Below, in pieces: positions 1-4,658 of a DNA stretch of 5,270 bases. A program made the position numbers and the translations under genes. The stretch comes from an uncultured Thermoleophilia bacterium (lineage in GTDB: Bacteria > Actinomycetota > Thermoleophilia > UBA2241). The DNA lies in the NCBI GenBank assembly GCA_903921965.1, contig CAIXSE010000693.1, positions 1 to 5,270 of the forward strand, read 5' to 3'. The notes under the pieces were generated by a model, which did not search any database, was not told where the DNA came from, and worked only from the letters and a program-made list of their open reading frames with translations. Within the stretch, counting starts at the first letter, position 1. The number at the start of each line of letters is the position of its first letter.

Positions 1-1
1 C

Positions 2-199
2 GATCCCGCGTACGGCCACAAGCTGTTCAGGCCGTTCGAGCGGCTCCACGCCAACGACATGTTCCCCGGCACCGGCATCGGCCTGGCCACCGTGGGCCGC
101 ATCGTCGCGCGCATGGGCGGCCGCTGCTGGGCCGAGGGCGCCGTGGGCGAGGGGGCCACGTTCTTCTTCACGCTAGGGTCGGGAGCCGGTCAGGGCTAG
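2..199 (+). CDS. Sensor histidine kinase, C-terminal end (partial)
   Basis: This is the last 65 residues of a histidine kinase; the start lies before the window. The visible part is the end of the HATPase_c domain, which binds ATP for autophosphorylation. Near the start is an F-box-like stretch LFRPFERLH (visible residues 8-16). It is followed by the glycine-rich ATP-lid motif GTGIGLATV (23-31), then GGRCWAEG and a closing GATFFFTL strand. The combination of [16 protein letters not shown] and a WAEG segment is typical of phytochrome-type or PAS-containing kinases (established family knowledge). The protein ends soon after the domain, so no receiver domain is fused at this end. The next gene, an FHA/HD-GYP protein, begins 56 nt downstream on the same strand, so the two may be co-transcribed. 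The sensed signal and partner regulator cannot be told from this fragment. Confidence 0.9.
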   Translation, partial: DPAYGHKLFRPFERLHANDMFPGTGIGLATVGRIVARMGGRCWAEGAVGEGATFFFTLGSGAGQG

Positions 200-238
200 C
201 GCATCGCCGTCTCGAGCGCGGAGAATAGGGGCGGCAAC

Positions 239-246
239 GGAGGGGG
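239..246 (+). promoter_or_regulatory. Ribosome binding site that fixes the GTG start at 256
   Basis: GGAGGGGG lies 9 nt before the GTG at 256. An in-frame TAG at 226-228 closes the frame upstream and no ATG, GTG or TTG lies between it and 256. The GTG is therefore the first usable start. Confidence 0.75.
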
Positions 247-255
247 CCGGAGCGC

Positions 256-1692
256 GTGTTCGGGTCGTTCACCATCGAGAGCCTCGACAGGACCGAGGAG
301 TTCTTCGTCACCCACCGCACGGTGGCCGTCGGCCGGAGTGGGGACAACGACCTCAGCCTGCCGTTCCCGACTGTGTCGAAGCACCACGCGCGCATCTCGG
401 CCGACGACGGCGGTTGTCGTGTGGCGGACCTGGGGAGCGTCAACGGCACCTTCGTGAACGGTGCGGAACTGGCGCCCGACGAGGACAGGCTGCTGGCCGA
501 CGGAGACGTGGTGCGCATCGGTGCGTTCCAGCTGCGCTACCACGCGCCCGCGTCCGGGGGCGCGGCGGGCGACGGCGTCGCCACCGCCGAGGTCGAGGCG
601 CGGCCGGGCCAGACCGTCGTGCTGCCGCCGAACCTGCCCCCGCGCGTCGTCGTCAGCACGCCGCAGTGGACGCGCGAGTTCCCGCTGGCCAAGACGGCAC
701 TCACCGTCGGCCGCGACGCCGACAACGACATCGTCGTGCCGCTGGTCGCGGTGTCGCGGAGGCACGCGGTGCTCGAGCAGCGCGGCGCGGACGTCCTCAT
801 CCGCGACCTGGGCAGCACCAACGGCGTCACCGTCGGCGGGCACCGGGTGTCGGAGTGCCTGCTGCACCCCGGCGACCACGCGAGCCTGGGCAACGCCATC
901 GGCATCCAGTACCTGGGTGCGGTGGACTTCGCCGCGGAGTTCGTCGCGGAGGCGGTGCGGCGCGCGGCCGGGAGCACCGCCGCGGGCGCGGCCGCAGGCG
1001 AGGGGTCCGGAGCCCTGGTCGAAGGCGTGTTCTTCGACGACCGGGCGCTGATCGGCGGCGCCACCATCTCCTTCGTCGACGGCAAGCTGGTGTGCAGCAG
1101 GACACCGAAGCTCGGCGCTACTGTGGAGGGGGCGGTCGTCGCGATGGGCCACGTCGTGGAGTCGCGCGACCCGTACACGGCCGGGCACGAGCGGCGCGTG
1201 GCGGAGCTGGCCGCGCCGATCGCGCGCGAGATGGGGCTGCGCGGCGAGCGCCTGGCGGCCGTCCGGCTCGCCGCGCTGATCCACGACATCGGCAAGATGT
1301 CGGTGCCGGCCGAGATCCTCTCGAAGCCCGGCCGGCTCAATGCGGCCGAGTTCAACCTCATCAAGGAGCACCCGCGGGCCGGCTACACGATCATCGAGGG
1401 CATCGAGTTCGGCCCGCCGGTGGCGACCATGGTGCTGCAGCACCACGAGCGGCCCGACGGCAGCGGCTACCCGCAGGGGCTCGCCGGCCCGGACATCCTG
1501 CTCGAGGCGCGGATCATCGCCGTCGCCGACGTGGCGGAGGCGATGGCGTCGCACCGGCCGTACCGCCCGGCCCTCGGAGCCGAGGCGGCCCTGGAAGAGC
1601 TGACAGTGCACGCCGGCACGCGCTACGACGCCGACGCCGTGGCCGCCTGCGTGCGCCTGTTCCAGGACCAGGGGTTCGAGTTCACGGAATAG
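256..1692 (+). CDS. Tandem-FHA HD-GYP domain protein, predicted cyclic-di-GMP phosphodiesterase
   Basis: This 478-residue protein probably hydrolyses cyclic-di-GMP in the cytoplasm under control of phosphothreonine-binding modules. Domain 1 is an FHA domain (about residues 5-97) with GR at 26-27, SKHH at 41-44 and DLGSVNGTFVNG at 58-69. Domain 2 is a second FHA domain (about 130-220) with GR at 152-153, SRRH at 167-170 and DLGSTNG at 184-190. Both keep the Arg, Ser, His and Asn-Gly positions used for phosphothreonine binding. An Ala/Gly-rich linker (about 222-260) leads to the HD-GYP domain (about 290-478). That domain shows YTAGHERRV (His311), HDIGK (343-347), His372, HHERPDGSGYP (396-406) and the late Asp425 in VAD, so the metal ligands and GYP signature are present. 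Tyr307 sits where trinuclear members carry a Glu, which suggests a two-metal site. There is no membrane segment. The GTG start follows a good ribosome binding site. Activity and partners are inferred; no Ser/Thr kinase is visible in the window. Confidence 0.93.
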   Translation: MFGSFTIESLDRTEEFFVTHRTVAVGRSGDNDLSLPFPTVSKHHARISADDGGCRVADLGSVNGTFVNGAELAPDEDRLLADGDVVRIGAFQLRYHAPASGGAAGDGVATAEVEARPGQTVVLPPNLPPRVVVSTPQWTREFPLAKTALTVGRDADNDIVVPLVAVSRRHAVLEQRGADVLIRDLGSTNGVTVGGHRVSECLLHPGDHASLGNAIGIQYLGAVDFAAEFVAEAVRRAAGSTAAGAAAGEGSGALVEGVFFDDRALIGGATISFVDGKLVCSRTPKLGATVEGAVVAMGHVVESRDPYTAGHERRVAELAAPIAREMGLRGERLAAVRLAALIHDIGKMSVPAEILSKPGRLNAAEFNLIKEHPRAGYTIIEGIEFGPPVATMVLQHHERPDGSGYPQGLAGPDILLEARIIAVADVAEAMASHRPYRPALGAEAALEELTVHAGTRYDADAVAACVRLFQDQGFEFTE

Positions 1693-1728
1693 CCGCCGCA
1701 GGCACGCGATCGTGGGTGACCCGACGGC

Positions 1729-2055
1729 TCACCGCACACTGACGGCGCGGCGCCCGCCGCCGGGCGGCCTGATCCCGGGCGCGGACGCGGAGGCGAGCCA
1801 AGCCGCCGCGGCGCACGGCAGCTCGCGTGCGGTCACGTCCAGGACCTCGGGCAGCACGAGGATGGACTCCCCGCTCCCGATCTCTTCGGCCGCACCGGCG
1901 ATGCCGAAGGGGTCGCCGGCCTCCGGCGTCGCCGGTCCGAGCCGGTACTGCCCGCACTGCCTGCGATCGACGCGGCGGCGGCGGCGCGCGCGCACCAGCG
2001 CAGCGAGAGCGTCTGCGTGAGGTGCTGGCAGTCGGCCCGGCGGGCGATCTCGAGC
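1729..2055 (-). pseudogene. DUF58 family protein remnant (internal fragment, frameshifted)
   Basis: Read on the minus strand, this stretch encodes the middle of a DUF58 protein, a family usually encoded right after moxR and thought to work with it (established association). The first piece, about 2021-1995, gives HLTQTLSLRW, like the segment of DUF58 proteins that normally continues YERVRRRY. The frame then changes inside a GCC-rich run (about 1973-1994). The second piece, in another frame, gives GQYRLGPATPEAGDPFG and then SILVLPEVLDVTARELP, matching the conserved strand, the GDPFG motif and the VYP-like strand of the family. The tail is worn: a GIRPPGGGRRAV segment sits where RPYxPGDxLRxVNWR is expected, and a TGA at 1731-1729 ends it early. 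The N-terminal part, with its usual membrane segments, and the C-terminal part are missing. It is joined directly to a MoxR remnant. I judge it non-functional. Sequencing error could explain the frameshift but not the missing parts. Confidence 0.72.
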
Positions 2056-2302
2056 GTGAAGCCGAGGCCGAGCGCCGCCGCGAACGTGCGCACGAGCAGG
2101 GTCTTGGCGATACCGTGCACGTCTCGTCGACGAGCACGTGCCCGCCGGCCAGAAGGGCGACGGTGACGAGGCGCGTCTGGCCGGCATTGCCGACGGTGAC
2201 GCGCCCGACCTGCTCCGCGACGGCGCGGCCCAGGGCGGCTGCGCCGCCTCCCGCCGCGCCGCCTCCCGGCTGCCGGTCCGTGCCCCCCCGCTCCTCAGCC
2301 AC
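2056..2302 (-). pseudogene. MoxR-type AAA+ ATPase remnant (N-terminal part only, frameshifted)
   Basis: This is the start of a MoxR ATPase on the minus strand. MoxR proteins are AAA+ chaperone-like ATPases, normally about 310-330 residues. From a GTG at 2302 the frame reads VAEERGG, then (from 2239) AALGRAVAEQVGRVTVG and LVTVALLAGGHVLVDE, the N-terminal helices and strand that lead to the nucleotide site. At about 2125-2120 the frame shifts: 8 nt stand where 6 are expected. The next frame gives VHGIAKTLLVRTFAAALGLGF, the Walker A loop (usually VPGxxKT; here Pro is His) and the following helix. After that the MoxR sequence stops. Walker B, sensor and arginine-finger regions are absent, and DUF58-like sequence follows at once. 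An apparently intact start and ribosome binding site suggest fairly recent decay by deletion. The remnant faces away from the DUF2252 gene. Confidence 0.75.
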
Positions 2303-2307
2303 GGCGT

Positions 2308-2313
2308 CCCTCC
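2308..2313 (-). promoter_or_regulatory. Preserved ribosome binding site of the moxR relic
   Basis: On the minus strand GGAGGG lies 5 nt before the GTG at 2302-2300. It supports that GTG as the original moxR start and shows that the 5' end of the relic has not been scrambled. Confidence 0.5.
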
Positions 2314-2452
2314 GCCTTCGTCGCTGCGGAGGACTCTGCCGCAACGGCGCGCTCCGGCCTTTCGCGGGCGCGCCGGGTTCGCGCTGCGCGAGGAGCGGAC
2401 AGAATCCCCGGCAGGAGACCCGGAGGCCACCCGCGGGCGGCCGCCCTTCATG

Positions 2453-2460
2453 AAGGAGGA
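2453..2460 (+). promoter_or_regulatory. Strong ribosome binding site of the DUF2252 gene
   Basis: AAGGAGGA is a near-perfect match to the anti-Shine-Dalgarno sequence and lies 5 nt before the ATG at 2466. An in-frame TGA at 2451-2453 overlaps its edge, so no longer N-terminus is possible. Confidence 0.8.
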
Positions 2461-2465
2461 GACGC

Positions 2466-3995
2466 ATGGGCAGTACGGCTGGCGGCGGCCGCGCGCGAGG
2501 CACGAGCAGGAAGAAGACCGAGACCGCCGCGCCGGCTCTCGCGTTCACGCCTCGTGCGAAACGCTCGGTGCTGCCGGGCGCGGAGCAGATGCGGCGGCAC
2601 ACCCGCGAGGAGCGGATGCTCATCGGGCGCGCGGCGCGGCAGCGCACGCCGCGCGAGGCGCACGGCGACTGGACGCCGGCGGCCGGCAGGCCGGATCCCG
2701 TCGCCCTGCTCGAGGACCAGGCCACGACGCGGGTCGCCGAGCTGGTCCCCATTCGCCACGGGCGCATGGCCGCGTCGCCGTTCGCCTTCTACCGCGGCGG
2801 CGCCCTCATCATGGCCGCCGACCTCGTCTCCACGCCCGACTCCGGCATCGTGGCCCAGCTCTGCGGCGACGCGCACCTCTCCAACTTCGGCCTGTTCGCG
2901 TCGCCCGAGCGCCACATGCTCTTCGACATCAACGACTTCGACGAGACCCTGCCGGGCCCGTGGGAGTGGGACGTGAAGCGCCTGGCCGCGAGCCTCGAGG
3001 TCGCCGGCCGGGAGCTCGGAGCGGCCGTGCGCGACCGGCGAGAGATCGTGCTCGCGGCGGTGCGCGAATACCGCCGGACGATGCGGCTCGCGGCGGAGAT
3101 GGGCGTGCTCGAGGCCTGGTACTCGCACCTGACGGCCGGCGAGGTCATGGCGATGGTCGACCAGGAGGTGGCCGCGGGGCGCCTCACCCGCAAGGAGGGC
3201 GTCCGCGCCCACAAGGTGGTGGAGAAGGCGCGCACCCGCGTGCACCGGCGCTCGTTCGAGCGGCTCGTGCACGTGGTGGACGGCCAGCTCCGCATCGCCC
3301 CGGACCCGCCGCTGATCGTGCCCTTCGACGACCTCCTGGGCCCGGAAGCGCGGCGCGAGGAGACCGAGGACTGGGCCCAGCTCCTCATCGAGGCCTACCG
3401 CGCGACGCTGTCGGACGCGCGGCACCCGCTCGAGGAGTTCCGCTACGTCGACAGCGCCCGCAAGGTCGTCGGCGTGGGCAGCGTCGGCACGCGCTGCTAC
3501 ATCGACCTGTTCATCGGCCGCGACATGGGCAACCCGCTGTTCCTGCAGACGAAAGAGGCGCCGCCGTCGGTCCTGGAGCGCTTCCTCGGCGCCAGCGAGT
3601 TCGGCAACTGCGGCCGCCGCGTGGTGGCCGGGCAGCGGCTGATGCAGGCGGCCAGCGACATCTTCCTCGGCTGGCTGCGGTACAAGGACCAGGACGGCGA
3701 GACGCGCGACTACTACATCCGGCAGCTCCACGACTGGAAGGGCTCCGTCGAGGTGGAGAGCCTGCGGGTGGGCGGAGCCACGCTGTACGCGCGCCTGTGC
3801 GGTTCCACCCTGGCGCGCGCCCACGCCCGCGCCTGCGACCGCGTAGCCGTGGCCTCGTACCTCGGCAAGGGCGACGCGTTCGACGTGGCCGTCGCCGACT
3901 TCGCGCGCGCCTACGCCGACCAGAACGAGCGCGACTACGAGACCTTCATGAAGGCCGTCGCCTCCGGCCGTCTGGAGGCGCAGACGGGGCTCTGA
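2466..3995 (+). CDS. DUF2252 family protein (COG4320-like), possible kinase-fold enzyme
   Basis: This 509-residue soluble protein belongs to DUF2252, a widespread bacterial family without an established reaction. A basic, low-complexity N-terminus (about 1-35) comes before the conserved body. Family hallmarks in order are IRHGRMAASPFAFYRG (96-111), CGDAHLSNFG (133-142), FDINDFDE (153-160), WEWDVKRLAAS (167-176), VVGVGSVGTR (334-343), LQTKEA (360-365) and LARAHARACD (449-458), with a DQNERDYETF tail (485-494). CGDAHLSN resembles the HGDxxxxN catalytic loop of aminoglycoside-type phosphotransferases. FDINDFD resembles their metal-binding Asp motif. The later Gly-rich loop and Lys363 resemble an ATP-binding N-lobe, although here they come after the catalytic motifs. 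The kinase reading is inference. The protein is slightly longer than many family members because of the N-terminal extension. ATG 2466 is fixed by an upstream in-frame stop and a strong ribosome binding site. The DUF421 gene starts 56 nt downstream, probably in the same transcript. Confidence 0.92.
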   Translation: MGSTAGGGRARGTSRKKTETAAPALAFTPRAKRSVLPGAEQMRRHTREERMLIGRAARQRTPREAHGDWTPAAGRPDPVALLEDQATTRVAELVPIRHGRMAASPFAFYRGGALIMAADLVSTPDSGIVAQLCGDAHLSNFGLFASPERHMLFDINDFDETLPGPWEWDVKRLAASLEVAGRELGAAVRDRREIVLAAVREYRRTMRLAAEMGVLEAWYSHLTAGEVMAMVDQEVAAGRLTRKEGVRAHKVVEKARTRVHRRSFERLVHVVDGQLRIAPDPPLIVPFDDLLGPEARREETEDWAQLLIEAYRATLSDARHPLEEFRYVDSARKVVGVGSVGTRCYIDLFIGRDMGNPLFLQTKEAPPSVLERFLGASEFGNCGRRVVAGQRLMQAASDIFLGWLRYKDQDGETRDYYIRQLHDWKGSVEVESLRVGGATLYARLCGSTLARAHARACDRVAVASYLGKGDAFDVAVADFARAYADQNERDYETFMKAVASGRLEAQTGL

Positions 3996-4038
3996 GCGCC
4001 CGAAGCCGGGTACCGTCGCACTGTCCGCCGACCCCCGC

Positions 4039-4044
4039 GAGGAG
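4039..4044 (+). promoter_or_regulatory. Ribosome binding site that sets the DUF421 start
   Basis: GAGGAG lies 7 nt before the ATG at 4052. The reading frame is open far upstream, back through the DUF2252 gene, so this site together with the start of family similarity decides the N-terminus. Confidence 0.7.
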
Positions 4045-4051
4045 CGTGCCC

Positions 4052-4570
4052 ATGTTCCACTTCGGAGAGCCGTGGTGGCAGATCGCCATCCGCGTCCTGG
4101 TCGTCTACGTCGCCTTCCTCATCGCGCTGCGCATCTTCGGCAAGCGTGAGCTGAGGCAGTTCACGCTCGCCGACCTGGTCCTGATCCTGCTCGTGGCCAA
4201 CGCTGTGCAGCCGGCTGTGACCGGCCCTGATCTCTCGCTGCTCGGCGGCCTCCTGATCCTCGCGACGCTGTTCGCGGCCAACCTGGGCATCGCCTGCCTG
4301 CGCGTGCACAGCGGCAGGGCGCGGGCGGTGCTGCAGGACCACCCGGCCGTGACCGCCGGGGACGGGCAGTGGTACGACGACGTCATGCGGCGCCAGGGGG
4401 TGGACGAGGACGACGCCATGATGGCGTTGCGCGAGCACGGTCTGAACAAGGTCGAAGACGTGGAGCTGGCCGTGCTGGAGGTGGACGGCAGCATCAGCGT
4501 CGTGCCGGCCGAGGGCTCGACGCTCAGGCGCGGCCGGCACCGGTTGCGCAAGGCCGCGCTGCAGCACTGA
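4052..4570 (+). CDS. DUF421 / YetF-like membrane protein
   Basis: This 172-residue protein has a membrane N-terminal half and a small soluble C-terminal domain, as in DUF421 (Bacillus YetF-like) proteins, whose molecular role is poorly defined. Hydrophobic segments at about 9-27, 40-56 and 61-82 look like three membrane helices. Between the first two is the family signature RIFGKRELRQFTLADLV (27-43). The C-terminal domain has DHPAVTAGDGQW (96-107, usually xPxxLIxDG), RRQGVDEDDAMMALREHG (113-130) and VELAVLEVDGSISVVP (137-152), matching the conserved LRxxGxxxxxxVxxAxLExxGxxSVxP pattern. The tail (157-170) is rich in Arg and Lys. The length is normal for a single-module member. It probably sits in the cytoplasmic membrane with the C-terminal domain inside. 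It lies 56 nt after the DUF2252 gene on the same strand, and a terminator-like hairpin follows directly. Confidence 0.9.
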   Translation: MFHFGEPWWQIAIRVLVVYVAFLIALRIFGKRELRQFTLADLVLILLVANAVQPAVTGPDLSLLGGLLILATLFAANLGIACLRVHSGRARAVLQDHPAVTAGDGQWYDDVMRRQGVDEDDAMMALREHGLNKVEDVELAVLEVDGSISVVPAEGSTLRRGRHRLRKAALQH

Positions 4571-4590
4571 GCCGCGGCCGGCCGCGGCTC
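4569..4590. repeat. Perfect 22-nt palindrome overlapping the DUF421 stop codon
   Basis: Positions 4569-4590 read the same on both strands, with GCCGCGGCC followed by GGCCGCGGC at the core. The palindrome begins inside the TGA stop of the DUF421 gene (4568-4570). As RNA it could fold into a 9-bp stem with a 4-nt loop. It sits 7 nt before a longer hairpin and may assist termination or protect the mRNA 3' end. Confidence 0.6.
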
Positions 4591-4597
4591 CGGACGA

Positions 4598-4636
4598 AGA
4601 GAGGGCGGGCGGCCGCAGGGGCCGCCCGCCCTCTCT
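4598..4636. terminator. Perfect 17-bp hairpin, probable bidirectional terminator
   Basis: The arms 4598-4614 and 4620-4636 are fully complementary, starting AGAGAGGGCGGGC on the left, with a 5-nt loop GCAGG (4615-4619). It lies between two convergent genes, DUF421 (+) ending at 4570 and the solute-binding protein gene (-) ending at 4659, which is where a shared terminator is expected. There is no clear U-run on either side, so it is not a textbook intrinsic terminator. High-GC bacteria often use hairpins of this kind. Confidence 0.75.
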
Positions 4637-4639
4637 CAG

Positions 4640-4658
4640 CACCCGGTGCTCCCGGGTG
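4640..4658. terminator. Short hairpin directly after the solute-binding protein stop codon
   Basis: CACCCGG (4640-4646) pairs with CCGGGTG (4652-4658) around the 5-nt loop TGCTC. On the minus strand it follows the TGA at 4661-4659 directly, so it is the first structure in the 3' end of that transcript and may act with the 17-bp hairpin. Confidence 0.4.

Larger units (their letters stand above)
2303..2465 (+). promoter_or_regulatory. Divergent intergenic region between the moxR relic and the DUF2252 gene
   Basis: These 163 nt separate two starts that point away from each other, so promoters for both directions are expected here. I see no convincing -35/-10 pair. A perfect 12-bp palindrome, GGGCGGCCGCCC (2435-2446), lies just before the DUF2252 ribosome binding site and could form a small hairpin in the leader or be an operator. 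In DNA this GC-rich such palindromes also arise by chance. Confidence 0.35.

Noticed and set aside
196..1611. A 471-codon open frame on the minus strand across the FHA/HD-GYP gene
   Set aside because: It is antisense to a gene with clear domain motifs, its translation is a low-complexity Arg/Ala/His-rich string with no family features, and long antisense frames are common in GC-rich DNA.
1711..1734. Possible terminator hairpin (GGTGA/TCACC) after the HD-GYP gene
   Set aside because: The stem is only 5 bp with a 9-nt loop and no U-run, which is too weak to call in such GC-rich sequence.
1827..2453. A 208-codon plus-strand frame in the middle region
   Set aside because: Its product is Arg/Pro/Ala-rich without motifs, and the opposite strand carries the recognisable MoxR and DUF58 remnants.
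2450..2464. ATG at 2450 as a start for the DUF2252 gene
   Set aside because: It is out of frame with the DUF2252 sequence and lies on the ribosome binding site; an in-frame TGA at 2451-2453 excludes an earlier start.
1682..2767. A 361-codon minus-strand gene covering the whole middle region
   Set aside because: Only its MoxR-like stretch (about 2302-2127) has family similarity. The rest is out of frame with the Walker A and DUF58 pieces or antisense to DUF2252, so it is treated as a relic instead.
2448..3824. A 458-codon open frame on the minus strand across the DUF2252 gene
   Set aside because: It is antisense to a well-supported gene, has biased composition and shows no recognisable motif.
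2138..4570. One 810-codon plus-strand gene ending with the DUF421 protein
   Set aside because: Only the part from 4052 resembles a real protein. The upstream part overlaps DUF2252 in the wrong frame and is Arg/Gly/Ala-rich noise, and a good ribosome binding site sits before ATG 4052.
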